Notes under the pieces: generated by a model
What the model saw: only the letters and a program-made list of their open reading frames with translations
The model's database searches: none
Told to the model about the DNA's origin: nothing
Shown here: positions 43,720 to 55,189 of the stretch, in pieces
Numbering within the stretch: the stretch's first letter is position 1
Layout of the letters: every line of letters begins with the position of its first letter
Source of the DNA: Odontocerum albicorne
Lineage: Eukaryota > Arthropoda > Insecta > Trichoptera > Odontoceridae
Assembly (NCBI GenBank): GCA_949825065.1
Contig: OX463856.1
Span: 16,762,095-16,826,094, forward strand
DNA: 64,000 bases
Reading direction: 5' to 3'
Translations under genes and position numbers: made by a program

Positions 43720-44390
43720 TACATCTTCTTTTTTTTATCAAGGTCATCTTCCTTAACACTTGCCTTACTGTGCTAAAAAATTCCGTCAGCCACGATGCTG
43801 GACGTTAAGAGTACAGTGAAAAATGTATGTTTTAAATTGATATTACGCAAAATCTAGGTTATTTTTTGTAATTAGCTATAAAAATAATTTTATTATGTAT
43901 TAAAACGTCAAATAATCAAATAAAATATAAGTCCTAGCCATTCGTGTTAAGTGTGAACTTTAAGAATTATAGCAATCTTCATTCTTCCTGAATAATTTTA
44001 AGTATGTATTCCTTATCGTATAACTTATTTGTTTATAATTTCAAGCATCATGCCCATTTCCCTTATGTAAATAAAGCACTGTGTCACTATAAAGAAAAAG
44101 TTGGAGAGTGTCTGTTATCGCTAATGTATATCAAATGTCAAATACAATCTCTTCTCTACGATCATATCCTGTCCAAGTTTCCAGTTTGTGCGCTCCAAGA
44201 CCGAGACATTTGTATTATGTTCGGTATTTCGGTAAACTGATATTGTCAACAGTTTAACTACAATTATATCGTTAAATGTTTTCTCAATGTCCATTTTAGC
44301 CGATGCTCAAAGCACGATGCAAAATATTTGTTATAAGTGAGTCGGGCCATGATCAATTTTTTTGCAATCATTTTTATTTTATTATTTTGT
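43720..44390. other. Non-coding stretch
   Basis: No gene recognised. Confidence 0.45.
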
Positions 44391-44690
44391 GTACTTAGTG
44401 GTACATGGCCGCATTGAACTTCCGTGTGGAAGGTTACCGATTCGAACCCTACGCTGTCCTACGAGTACTTCCCGCGAATGACAGACATTATCTTCGCCTT
44501 CTATTCAGGGTATAAGAACACATGACTTTGGTCATGTCAATTCTTAAAAAAAAAAAAAAAAAGGGAAAATGACATGTTGGTGTGCTCCGATTATTATCTC
44601 ACTTCGGTGTGCCATTGGATTCAGTACAGCGGTATGGACGTTGTGTTTGTTGGTGTACAATGACTCACTCACTTAAAAACGAAAAAAAAC
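44391..44690 (+). mobile_element. SINE-A copy 2, full length
   Basis: The tRNA-like head includes GTGGTACATGGCCGC and a B-box-like GATTCGAACCC. The body follows with AATGACAGACATTATCTTCG, TATTCAGGGTATAAGAACAC and an A run, then TTGGTGTGCTCCGATTATTA, ACTTCGGTGTGCCATTGGAT and GACTCACTCACTTA. It is the unbroken reference for the SINE split by the LTR element. Confidence 0.78.
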
Positions 44691-44769
44691 TAAACTTGGA
44701 TATTCGGAATTGACTTTTCAGGCACTCCTTATTGGTCAAGAAACTAACTCCAAAAGAGGTCTTAGACTG

Positions 44770-45010
44770 CAACATACTCATTTCCCATTCTATGTAGTCT
44801 AGATATGGGAGAATTTGCAAAATAATTTGTTCTATTATTCTCACATAGAAATATGTCCTGCAGCCTGGTAATTTTTGACGGGACTCGAAAGCTAATGAAT
44901 TCCAAGAGATTCGAAAAATCGATTATTTCGTTCATGATTTTGAAAAGTACAACCAAGTCCGCTTTGATTCGCCGATCAGAGAGACTTGTCAAATTAAGGT
45001 TAAATAAAAA
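44770..45010 (-). mobile_element. Non-LTR reverse transcriptase C-terminus
   Basis: Minus-strand frame: LNLTSLSDRRIKADLVVLFK, IMNEIIDFSNLLEFISFRVP, SKITRLQDIFLCENNRTNYF and ANSPISRLHRMGNE. This is the L.LLSL.DRR..ADL..LFKL.NG.IDC..LL....FRVP..RT....F.....RTNY..NSP..R..R..NE block of insect non-LTR proteins. It is open for about 80 codons and ends in a stop soon after VAV. Confidence 0.82.
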
Positions 45011-45309
45011 CAAATTATAATTTATAAAATTCATATTCATACTAATTTTAAAATAGACGTGACACAAAAACCTATGTTGGATTCTACAATGCACTGGAAT
45101 GGATTGTACATATAATGGAGAGTCCACATATGTTACTAGAATTTTATTCTTATTTAAATATTTCCAAGGTGGTGTAAAGAAATTCATTCGCGCGCGTTCC
45201 CTTAAACGGTTTTGAAATTATCAGAATTAATCCCAACATTATCAGGCATTTTATAATAAGTTTGTAAATATGATTCGAAAAAGTAAAACCACTATCAAAT
45301 ATAACACCT

Positions 45310-45560
45310 AAGTATGATCTCGAAGAACGTGGCCGTGAGACAATATTATCTTCGGGTTAAGAACTACTGGATTAGGTCATTGGCTTACAGCTTACCATCG
45401 CACGTGTTGGAAATACCCCCACACGTGTGCAGGCAACAACACTTACATTGTATTTAACCATAATGAAACCCCCTTTTTTCTGGGTTATATCGGTAATCGA
45501 ACCAAACACCCCCGGTTCAAAAACCATAATCTTGCCATTTAAGCCACGGAAGACATTTTT
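45310..45560 (-). mobile_element. SINE-C, full length
   Basis: The minus-strand head has CCGTGGCTTAAATGGCAAGA (A-box region) and GGTTCGATTACC (B-box). The body includes AAACCGGGGGTGTTTGG upstream of the B-box, then GTGTTGTTGCCTGCACACGT and TATTTCCAACACGTGCGATG. Confidence 0.65.
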
Positions 45561-45587
45561 TTTAACACTTTAGTGAATACACATAGA

Positions 45588-45755
45588 ATGAGTTGAGGTG
45601 CATGACCGTGCGGTAAGGCACTGAACCTAAACGGATGTCGCCGGCTCGAATCCCGCGCTGCGCTATTACCCTTGAATGACACAGGCATTTCTCCGCCTAG
45701 TATTCGAGGGTATAATGATATCTATGACTTCAGTCATATCTATTATTTAAAAAAA
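45588..45755 (+). mobile_element. SINE-A copy 3, 5' part
   Basis: Head GAGGTGCATGACCGTGCGGT with GGCTCGAATCCC as B-box, body ATGACACAGGCATTTCTCCG and CCTAGTATTCGAGGG, ending at an A run after CAGTCATATC. It lacks the 3' third. Confidence 0.8.
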
Positions 45756-45899
45756 TCCATTTTCCTTGATTTCTGCGTTTCTTTGATACTTTTTTCTGTC
45801 TGTTTATTAATGAACGCTCCTTTGTAAATTGAATCTTTCTAAAATTTTAGAAAATTTAATAATAAATTACTCTATTATTACAATAATTACTTTAAACAA

Positions 45900-46080
45900 T
45901 CCTCGCTACACGTGTTTCTACTTCCTTTCCTGAGATAATCCATAGAAGCACGTGTAGCTGTATTAATGAAATTAATGGAATAACAAAGTAATTTATTGTC
46001 AAATACTCTAATGCAAAGTTCCACAAAGTTAAATCCGAAACCTTTGATTAATTAGTATTTCTGATTTTAATGATCATTCT
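45900..46080 (-). repeat. Dispersed repeat K, copy 1, with hairpin
   Basis: The minus strand matches 55190-55330 (AAAGGTTTCGGATTTAACTT, ACTTTGTTATTCCATTAATT, CTACACGTGCTTCTA). An inverted repeat GCTACACGTGTTTCTA/TAGAAGCACGTGTAGC (45905-45958) forms a 16-bp stem with one mismatch. Confidence 0.6.
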
Positions 46081-46279
46081 TGTGTAATGTGATTAAGATA
46101 TGATGGGATATAATTTATTTTCTGTTTTAAGTGGGATTTTTAGTCTTATGACTTTTTGAATTGAAAGACAGGGGAGTGTTTTTTAGATTCTACCGTAAAA
46201 ATTATAAAGTATAGAACATTTTTCTTGTTAGTCGGAAAATATTACCACATGAGTCGCTAGTTAGTTCTGTATTTTTTTT

Positions 46280-46990
46280 ATCCACTGCACGGATTTCTCT
46301 TGTTACACAAAGAGGGTCTGCTTCTAGCGTTAGCTTATTCGTTAGGAAGAATATCAGTCAGGATTCTTCTCATACTGCTAGGCGGCACCGAGAATATATC
46401 AACAGTGCCATTCAGTTGGTTCAATATCTCTATACTACGCGTGACTGAGTGTTTAGCCATGATATTCGTTCTATAAGTTGGTATGTAGAACAAAGGGTGA
46501 TTCCCTGCACGGCTATATTTATTATTACTAAAAACTTGGTGCTTCTAGAATCGAGGGACAGTTAAAGCAACCTTGAAAAACCTTAAGTAGGAATATCGCA
46601 ATGGATATCGCTTTCTTGTTTCGAGGCTTCTATAGTTACACACCGTGAGAAGTTCGAGGTGGTGAGCATATTTTGGGTAATCGTCCTTTGTTCTGTACCA
46701 CAGATACCAGAGGATTTTTTTTCGTATTTGTTCTATGTTGTTTTTATATTTGAGCTGATGAGGAGCCCAAACCGTAGATGCATATTCTAATTTGGTTCTA
46801 ATTAGATAATTATTTGTTTCGAAAGATATCGATACTGTTAAATTCTCTTGATATTCTCATTATAAAATCGAGTAGTTTGTAACCATAGCGAAAGTTTGAT
46901 ACCAGCACAGCACAATAGAATGTAGTTCTGGCTTTTTCCATGAAACATTGGCCACAATAATAAATAAAAGTTCAGTAGCTAAAGTTTAAA
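46280..46990 (-). mobile_element. Non-LTR reverse transcriptase C-terminus
   Basis: Minus-strand frame: RTKLEYASTVWAPHQLKYKN, NIEQIRKKILWYLWYRTKDD, YPKYAHHLELLTVCNYRSLE and TRKRYPLRY. Then, after a stop, PLFYIPTYRTNIMAKHSVTR and SIEILNQLNGTVDIFSVPPS. It keeps the whole order L.YAS.VW.P......IE.IQ.KFLW ... R...NI..NS...R....LN.......IDIF of insect non-LTR C-termini. Upstream parts are frameshifted. Confidence 0.85.
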
Positions 46991-47989
46991 TAATGTCGCT
47001 TGGTACAGTTTGCTGTACCTGCCGTGCACATATAACAGTCTGCACCACCGCCTATCTTGCGTGGCCCGGGATTTATTCCAACTTCAGGGAAACGGACTAC
47101 AAATTACTAACAAACTTTTCAGTAGCCACGTGCATTTCAATTAGATCTGGGGATTTGTCATTCTGAGAAGGATATGTACAATACTAGTAAAATCTGATGT
47201 AAACGCTGATTAGGACAATTACTTGGATGTTTCAATGAAAAAAATCTTTTAAAGTTTCATTTAATTTGATCGATTTGGTCGTGCTACGTTTTTCTAGGAT
47301 TTCCCAAATTTCTTGTTTAAATGTATGAATGAAGATAGACTTAATTTCAGAAATTAACATTGGAAATGTGAGTGTAAGATGCGATAGAAGAAACCAAGGA
47401 ACGTAAGGTTGGACAAGGTAAATAAAATTTTGAAATAAGGAAATATAAAAGTCAGGGAAACTTAACGAGTTATATGTTGTGTGAATATGGAGGAGGCGAT
47501 ATTGTGTTAAAATTGAAAAATCTAGCACTTAGTTCTCTCTATCTACTCTAAAAGTGAAATTGTGCGATGGTATGTATGTACGTGTAAATAACTGTCCTAT
47601 TCAAACAAATGAAAAATAAAGTTTGAAGATATTCACCGCTGTTTCTACCAGCTTAAAATGTTTTTTGAAGTGGTTACCGTATTTAGTTGACTTAAATGGT
47701 GGTTTATGTTTCAAAATTGTTCTTAAATCTTCATTCTTATAGAATACTCTCAACCAAAACACTATCGGTCTTAACATAGCTCACTCAATTGTCTCTGGAG
47801 GTTCAGCGTTGCGCCTAGATTATTATTCTCGGTAAGAGTCAACCTACGCGCATAGGTTCCCCCTTAAGCAATCCTCAAAGCTCGCCTAGAGGATAGGTAT
47901 AATTTACCGTGGACAATTTTGTCCTTTCGCCCTGTGTAATATTTGCGGCCATCTTGATCAATTATCCTCGATAGAATCGAGTCAATATT
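46991..47989. other. Non-coding; unassigned ORF
   Basis: The 98-codon minus ORF 47528-47232 (starts MLDFSILTQYRLLHIHTTYN) has no domain I can name. Confidence 0.4.
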
Positions 47990-48178
47990 TTTTTTAACCT
48001 GGCGAGCTTATAGCCATGTGGCAATCTCTTCCAACCAACCAGAAAGGTGTTTTACTGGGCCCTGAGTGAAAATCAAACTGGAATTCCATTTTTTTTAAAT
48101 TTGGGTGCCTGCGTGGATCGAACCCGCAACCTCCGGATCAGCGACAAGCGTCTTACCACCAGGCCATGGAGATCAATT
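47990..48178 (-). mobile_element. SINE-B reference copy, full length
   Basis: On the minus strand it starts GATCTCCATGGCCTGGTGGT (A-box TGGCCTGGTGG), then AAGACGCTTGTCGCTGATCC and GTTGCGGGTTCGATCCACGC (B-box), then GTTTGATTTTCACTCAGGGC and the tail CTGGTTGGTTGGAAGAGATT..CCACATGGCTATAAGCTCGCCAG. The tail matches the 3' end of LINE L1a in this window. Both promoter boxes look intact, so Pol III transcription is plausible. Confidence 0.88.
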
Positions 48179-48504
48179 ATTTTCAATCAATTCAAAATCG
48201 ATCAATCACGAATTTTCAAAGAGCTCACTTATTCTTACATTGGTATATCTTCTGACCCCTCGGCTTCTCAAATTTTGTAACATCAAAGGATAATTTTGCT
48301 GCATTCAAAATTTTCTGTGATAATACTGGCAACCAGTTATTTGAATATGGACACGCAGTATAAGACGAATCCGACACAATCACAAATGAAACCAATACAA
48401 TTTACTTAATTCATCTCGGCAAGAACAAATTACTATATTCACTTAACACTTGCAAGTAGTCAAAGTCGTATACTGTCGACAGTTCATATAATGCCCATAC
48501 AGAT

Positions 48505-48610
48505 TAGCTACAATAGTGTTTTGGTGCCAACTTTGATGTATGGGAATGACAGGAATGTAAGGCTCCTCACTTTCAATAACACTTCAAGTCAGTTCTTGGG
48601 ATTTTCAGTT
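48505..48610 (+). mobile_element. Non-LTR scrap
   Basis: The frame YNSVLVPTLMYGNDRNVRLL matches the VLVPTLLYGSETW block of LINE L2. Too short to say more. Confidence 0.6.
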
Positions 48611-48713
48611 TGAAGTTTATAAAGCGTATTAAATTCCTCTGTATGCGTTCAATATGGGAAAGCTCAACACAGCAACGATTCCGAAAAACATTTTGAAAAT
48701 GTAAAAACAAATA

Positions 48714-48877
48714 CAGTAAACTTTAGATTATCCGGGGTCGCATTAACTGGGTTGAGAATCAACAAGAGCATTACATTTTTTTTATAACAGTGATGAAAAA
48801 ATTATTGAATATCATAAAACACTTGACATTTTTCACTGCTCCGGTTAATGCGATTCCAGATAATCAAGAGTCTACTG
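48714..48877. mobile_element. Pogo/Tigger-type MITE
   Basis: 164 bp with TA duplications (48712-48713, 48878-48879). The TIRs CAGTAAACTTTAGATTATCC and CAGTAGACTCTTGATTATCT extend about 38 bp to GCATTAAC. Non-coding. This terminal sequence is typical of pogo-like MITEs. Confidence 0.9.
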
Positions 48878-49369
48878 TACGTTAAAATTGAGTTTTTTTT
48901 GCATTAAAGTACATTTCCTACGTTTTCCTTTCCTGATTCACTCTTGATGTGCCCCTTACACCCACTCTGTGAGCTTCCCCCACTTGTGTTGTCCTACCAC
49001 CTCCTCAAAGCTAAGAGCCCATTAGTGCAAGACACGCGCATCCTTGAGAGGGTTGCTATGTGAAACCTCAGTGTTAACCTCTCGTTATTTTGCAAAAAAA
49101 AATTGATAAAATAAGGATACAGAATACCACTGCCTTCAAAAGAGTTATCTTATGATCAGACTTAGACCAAAATAATGACATATGTGTATGTGCAAAGTAT
49201 ATTTTTGTACGTAAATTTCTTTTATCGATAAATAGACCTGTCATAGTTTTTTTGTAGTATTTTTAATATTTCAATAAAAGTATTGTCGAATCCTAAGTCT
49301 AGAGTGTCTTGGGAAAATTTTGCGGTGCTAAATAAATTGTATTTTTATTAAAAGTGGCATAATTAGTAT
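48878..49369. other. Non-coding stretch
   Basis: No feature recognised. Confidence 0.45.
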
Positions 49370-49465
49370 TATTTATTGTATTACACTTCATTTGTATGCA
49401 GTACAATCTGGCAGGCTAATTGTCATGTAGTAATTTATTCGGGTCAATCAGAAAGTTATTAAATA
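49370..49465 (-). mobile_element. SINE-B tail
   Basis: TATTACACTTCATTTGTATG, CAGTACAATCTGGCAGGCTA and TCATGTAGTAATTTATTCGG match the family 3' end. Confidence 0.65.
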
Positions 49466-49709
49466 GGCTTTAACAATAAAAACAATTTATAAAATATGGC
49501 AATATACTAAGTTTTATTGAAAATAATGAACTCATATTTATTTTAAGTGTCAAATTTTTTTATTTTTATTTATCGTTGTATAACGTCGAAAAATATTCTT
49601 ATTGGAAGAACGGAAAAAAATACGTAAAATGGAACCTGAAGTCAAACCCTTACTCACACTTTTTTTTAATATATGGATATTAACGGAAAATGAACTCGTA
49701 ATATATGTA

Positions 49710-50867
49710 CAGGGTGTCCCAAAGGGCAACGTCAAGCCGGTATCGAGAAAGAGGCCTGCTTATGAGGGTTCAGAATTTAATTTTTTTTTTTGAAAAAGCC
49801 TTATTCTTTTCGAGTTATAGGTATTTTTTCGAAAATTGTAAAAGTAGCTACCCTGAGCCGAATGTTTGTATACTGTGACTACAAATTGCCATATTTTATG
49901 ATTTTAATGGCTGTATTGCAATCGTAGATAGCCATTACGTAGATTGTATTGATTTCATTTGCTATTAGTCGAAGTCAGATATAAAACAAAAAAAAAATTG
50001 CATGTTTGAAAAAAAAATTGTTGTTGTCCGATCGTAAAAAATAATATTTTTTATCAGCCAACTTTAACTCATCATACTATAAAAATAATGTACTACGCTA
50101 ACCTGGCAAGTTACATTAAAAGTTGTCCTGTTTAGTCAGGATTTCAAAATAGTACAATACATATCTCCTACTCCTTTAAAAATAATTTTAAAACATTAAT
50201 TTCTGAAATTAAAGATCGACTTCAAAATATTTGAGCGAGACAACGATACGGCGTATGAACGAGTTAGAGTAAGACACCATTTTTGACAGGAACTAGATAT
50301 TACATATCAAAAATGGCGACACTAGCTGTATTCCTCTAACTAGTGCAAGCGCAGTATCGTTTGTCTCGCTCAAAATTTTTGAATTCGATCTTTAATTTCA
50401 GAAATTAATGTTTTAAAATTATTTTAAAGGAGTAGTAGATATTTATTGTATTATTTTGAAATCCTTATTAAACAGGCCAACTTTTGATGTAACTTGCCAG
50501 GCTAGCGTAGTACATTATTTTTACAGTATGATGAGTTAAAGTTGTCTGATAAAAAATTTTTTTTTTACGATCGGACAAAAACAACTTTTTTTTCAAACGT
50601 GCAATCTTTTTTTTGTTTTATATCTGACTCCGGCTAATAGCAGGTCTATCCAGGATTGCGATTTAACCATTAAAATCATAAAATATGGCAATTTTTAGTC
50701 ACAATATACAAACATTCGCCTCAGGGTAGCTACTTTTACAATTTTCTAAGAAATGCCTATAACTCGAAAAGTATAAGGCTTTTTCAAAAAATTTTTTTAA
50801 ATTCTGAACCCTCATAAGCTGGCCTCTTCTTCGATACCGGCTTGACGGTGCCCTTTGGGACACCCTG
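49710..50867. mobile_element. 1.16-kb foldback element
   Basis: Flanked by TA (49708-49709, 50868-50869). The left arm (49710 to about 50290) and right arm (about 50305-50867) are inverted copies along nearly their whole length, with scattered mismatches and small indels. The tips read CAGGGTGTCCCAAAGGGCA, the middle includes AACTTTAACTCATCATACT and ATTAATTTCTGAAATTAAAG, and the centre GAGCGAGACAA(A)CGATAC. The loop is only a few tens of bases. No coding capacity seen. Confidence 0.93.
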
Positions 50868-50939
50868 TATACACATATAATTGGTTTGGTTAAAAAACAA
50901 CGAAAATGATTTTTTTTATCAAAAAGTGTTTATTTGATT

Positions 50940-51280
50940 ATTAATATGAATATTGCTCCTTTCAAAGTAGTAGCCATAGGATCAAATATACCTTCGTTTT
51001 TTCAATCCGAAATTTTTTATCAAACGCGCTTTTCGGAATTGCTCGCCCGACGATTTTGAATTTATCTCCTCGGTCGCAAAACGTTGTACTTTCAATGTCC
51101 TCTGCATCTTTGGGAACAGGAAAAAGTCCCACGGGGCCATATCTGATGCATACGGTGGCTGCGGCATCACGTCGGTGTTACGTTGGCCATAAATTCATGA
51201 ATCAGTAGTGAAGTGTGAGTCGCTGCATCATCGTGGTGCCAAATCCAGGAGTTGTTTGCCCACAATTCTGATCCTTTTTT
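50940..51280 (-). pseudogene. Mariner transposase C-terminal half
   Basis: The minus strand gives LWANNSWIWHHDDAATHTSL, LIHEFMANVTPT, then in a shifted frame MMPQPPYASDMAPWDFFLFP, KMQRTLKVQRFATEEINSKS and FGLKKRRYI. HHD(N)A..HTS carries the second catalytic Asp and SD(L/M)AP.DFFLFPK the third, so both persist. The junction after NVTPT is frameshifted. The N-terminal half and TIRs are missing. It differs from the other mariners in the window and belongs to the LWANNSWILHHDNAPAHTS group. Confidence 0.85.
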
Positions 51281-52239
51281 TTCGCGTAAAAACTAAAAAT
51301 AAACTTCGTCGAGTTATTTTTAAAATGAAAAAATCCCCTTGTGAGAGCAGAAAGAAATAGGTAAAAAATACTTGCCTATCAAACACAAACTACCTATTCA
51401 ATATGGCTGAAAATCGAAATTTACATCATAGATAGTGTCACCAACATGAGAAAAAAAATGAGCCCAATCAAAAACAAACAGCCCGTGAAATAAAAAAAAC
51501 ACGTCATTAGTTTTTCATCAACCTTCGTATTAGCAAATTTTTGGTTTCACCTAATGAAATTTTAATTATTTAGAGAATTATTGCAAAAGCGTCCCATTTC
51601 GTATAAATCTTTTGAAGTGAAGTGGAACCATTTTTCATCTCCTTTGATATTCTACATTACGTACCAGTTATCCTGTTCATTTTTGAAAAGTAAATAAAAC
51701 AGCGAGATATCTCTGATTTCAGCAGAAAGGAGATATGATTCCGGGGAGCTTAAATTCATATAATCTATTACGTGATTCTTCACGGAGAGCGGAAGATTAC
51801 TTTTTTAGGAAAATGTAAACACATACTCGTACACGTTCAATCCCGGGAACTCGGGGTCCGCACCCCTGCAATTGAGAAAACATTTGATTTACTGAGTTGT
51901 TGAACCTTATCTATTGTACAATAACGCAATTTACTCGCTATCAAAGGCCTCCAGACACTTTTAAAGCTTAAAGAGTTATCTTTTTCAGGAATCAAACATA
52001 AAAATTCACGAAGTGAGTATGACTACATAATCTACCTTATGTGCATGAAATCTGATGCCTTTCTTCCAAAACAATAATATTTGGGCCAAGCCAAATTACC
52101 TAAAACTGTTGTCAGTTATCAGAGACCCAATGGAGAGAAAACACTTGCTGGAATTACTGAAGCTCCTTACTCTGTATGCAATAGTATATGGCAATCACAA
52201 ATTGTCTTATATAGTCAACTCTATATTTGCTGACGGTGT
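51281..52239. other. Non-coding stretch
   Basis: Includes the 95-codon ORF 52055-52342, which overlaps the start of the 149-bp array and has no recognisable domain. Confidence 0.45.
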
Positions 52240-53790
52240 TAAGATACTCGTATGTACCAGTATATCGGATTATTTAGTATTAGTAGATCTGTTTGACCCA
52301 GTGGTGAAATTCTCAATTTCCTCCTCAAGTTTTGGACTGTGACAGATGTAACCAAATTGGAATAAATAACAACCTCTATATTTACTTACAGTTTTGAGAC
52401 ATGTACCAGTATGTTAGATTATTTAGTATTAGTAGATCTATTTGACCCAGTGGTGAAATTTCCATTTTCCGCCTCAAGTTTTGGACTGTGACAGATGTAA
52501 CCAAATTGGAATAAATAACAACCTCTATATTTACTTACAGTTTTGAGACATGTACCAGTATGTTAGATTATTTAGTATTAGTAGATCTATTTGACCCAGT
52601 GGTGAAATTTCCATTTTCCGCCTCAAGTTTTGGACTGTGACAGATGTAACCAAATTGGAATAAATAACAACCTCTATATTTACTTACAGTTTTGAGACAT
52701 GTACCAGTATGTTAGATTATTTAGTATTAGTAGATCTATTTGACCCAGTGGTGAAATTTCCATTTTCCGCCTCAAGTTTTGGACTGTGACAGATGTAACC
52801 AAATTGGAATAAATAACAACCTCTATATTTACTTACAGTTTTGAGACATGTACCAGTATGTTAGATTATTTAGTATTAGTAGATCTATTTGAACCAGTGG
52901 TGAAATTTCCATTTTCCGCCTCAAGTTTTGGACTGTGACAGATGTAACCAAATTGGAATAAATAACAACCTCTATATTTATTTACAGTTTTGAGACATGT
53001 ACCAGTATGTTAGATTATTTAGTATTAGTAGATCTATTTGACCCAGTGGTGAAATTTCCATTTTTCCCTTCAAGTTTTTGACTGTGACACATGTTACCAA
53101 ATTGAAAAAAATAACAACCTCTATATTTACTTGCGGTTTTGAGATATGTATCAGTATTTCGGGTATAACTCCTTGAGCGTAAGAAGAGATCTGCGTCTCT
53201 TGGTATACGTTGTCAAACTCGTTCGAGGAGTTGTGAGCTGTCCAGCATTACTACAAAGATTATCGTTAAATGTTCCTTACAATTACACTAGACTGCGCTG
53301 GCAAGAACTGTTCTCAATAACATACGCAAGAACGGGTCTTCCAGCCGCTATGCCTGTTGGAAGGGCCTTAACTCTTCTGAACGGGACTGCTTCGGATATT
53401 GACATATTTCATATCACATTACCAAAAGCAAAAGTAAATTTTCTTCTTAGATTAAGCGCGTTAGAAAGGACTCATCAACATACTTAAGTGACTGAATATA
53501 TGTATCATATCTTTGTGTGTATATACTCGTTTGTATACATATGCATTATTTTTTATTTTATATATTAATTATCAATAATTTTAAATTTTTTTTTCTATGA
53601 AATTTTTCTTCTTTTTTAATGTCTTGTATTTTTCAAAGTAATTGGGCTAAGCCTGTTTTGAAAAAATAAATAAATAAAAATTTCGGATTATTAGTATTGA
53701 TATGTATCTTATGACTCAGTGGTGGAATTACTGTATTCCACCTCAAGGTTCGGGCTATGACAGATATAACCACATTGCAATTAACGATAA
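52240..53790. repeat. 149-bp tandem array, split by a LINE
   Basis: The marker GTAGATCT recurs at 52283, 52432, 52581, 52730, 52879 and 53028, always 149 bp apart. Units are nearly identical in the centre and more diverged at both edges. A diverged unit resumes at 53680-53790 beyond the LINE insertion. Confidence 0.95.
53163..53679 (+). mobile_element. 5'-truncated non-LTR retrotransposon with TSD
   Basis: Starts inside the coding region: YNSLSVRRDLRLLVYVVKLV, RGVVSCPALLQRLSLNVPYN and PVGRALTLLNGTASDIDIFH, then a stop after ERTHQHT. It ends TTGGGCTAAGCCTGTTTTGA followed by AAATAAATAAATAAAA. The flanks repeat ATTTCGG (53156-53162 and 53680-53686). The L..RRDLRLL.FV.KL..G.VSCP.LL....L.VP and LLN..AS.IDIFH blocks identify a non-LTR C-terminus. 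Truncation, tail and short duplication together show target-primed insertion. Confidence 0.92.
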
Positions 53791-53792
53791 CC

Positions 53793-53990
53793 TTTATGGC
53801 TCAGTAGGTAAGAAGCTTGAGCTCCATCTTGGGATTTTGGGTTCAATTGCCTATGACATAAAAAAAATAATAAGTCGGGCAATAACACTATTCGCATTCA
53901 CCACGAGTATTGTTACCTCTTCACGTATGGTATCTCGTAAGACGGGAGTAGATGATGATGATGATAAAAAATTCGCAGTTTCTTAAACAT
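53793..53990 (+). mobile_element. SINE-C-like copy
   Basis: Head TATGGCTCAGTAGGTAAGAA (A-box) and TTTTGGGTTCAATTGCC (B-box), body CAATAACACTATTCGCATTC and TATTGTTACCTCTTCACGTA, with a GATGATGATGATG run near the end. Confidence 0.6.
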
Positions 53991-54529
53991 TTTATTCAGG
54001 TGACTTATACAATGAAGTATATCATGGATATAGTTTATGAGATTGGACGTCATAGTTACTCGTTCCTCCGTAGTCCAAATGTAGCTTAGGAATACGGACG
54101 TCATGGACCCTTAATATACCCGTTTCGCTGTAGAAGCAAATGGCACATTTGGTCAGATGATATATATTTCGGATAAAGAAACTAAAACTACCCTTTTCAC
54201 GCTTTAGTTATCTTTAGGGGCTGAGAGTATTTCCACGAACATATTAAGACAACGATGAAATATTCATTTTTAGAAATCTCAAATAACCGACATGTGCAGT
54301 GTTATGTTTCTAAACTTATAATTTGTGGATCCTGTTGATAAGAGAATTGACTCAAGGATTCACTTTATGGACAAACATGATACTCGTCCATTATGTAACA
54401 CGTGTGGTAATGTTGCAAATATGTATCATAAAATAACGAACCGCGACTTCCATACCCATAAAACTAGCTCTAAATCTCAAAGTTCGATTATTGGGGCACA
54501 ACATTGTCTCCCAACCCTGCTATTCTATA
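53991..54529. other. Unassigned sequence
   Basis: The 91-codon ORF 54325-54600 has CxxC-like spacing (RPLCNTCGNVANMYHK) but no clear domain, and it runs into the LINE at 54530. Confidence 0.4.
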
Positions 54530-55045
54530 TATCAGAATTGCTAACTAATGCAATTCTTATCTCGCCGAAAATTTTCAGTATCTTACCAATCATGGATTAG
54601 CGCTACGCTTAAACAGAGATAGTTTATTGGCCTTTCCAGTTCATCGATCCTATTTTTTTACATCGTCCTTTACTGTCCATGCAGTGAGACTCTGGAATCA
54701 GTTACAAACCAATAATAAGACTCGCTCCGTCCTTCGCATGCTTTAAGAAGTGACTGAAAAAAGTCTTAATTTATAATCAGTAAAATAGCGTGTTTCATTC
54801 CCGTTTTTTCCTTTCCTCTCCACCATCCCTTCCTTTCCTTTTGATTGATTGCCCATCTTTGTCGAGCTCGTGGGCATATTCTAACGTATGTGTTCATAGA
54901 TTTCGTGGGGATGGATAGTCATTTGAATGATTTATGCAACCATGTAACTTACTTCATTTACTTTTGTCTGATTGGTTGGAAGAGATTGCCACCTGACAAT
55001 AAACCCGCCAGATTATATTTGCAATAAAAGTGTTAAATAAATAAA
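54530..55045 (+). mobile_element. LINE L1a 3' end, copy 3
   Basis: LISPKIFSILPIMD, LLSMQ and RLAPSFACFKK blocks in shifting frames, then CCTTTCCTCTCCACCATCCC, GGGGATGGATAGTCATTTGA and TTGGTTGGAAGAGATTGCCA, ending with an AAATAAATAAATAA tail. It parallels 26880-27420 and 25405-25689. Confidence 0.82.
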
Positions 55046-55189
55046 TAATTTTAATATTTTGAAGGGTATCACACTAAATAAGTAGTTTACAATTAAACCA
55101 CCAAATTGCACTTAATATATAGTAACATAAGAGTCATACAATACAATGTGATTTGTGATAAACACAAAATACATTAATTTTCGTTTTCT

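Noticed and set aside
47990..48178. tRNA gene from A-box and B-box
   Set aside because: The head is followed by a SINE body and LINE-like tail, and no proper acceptor stem pairing is evident.
51830..51850. B-box-like GTTCAATCCC
   Set aside because: No A-box or SINE body nearby; likely chance.
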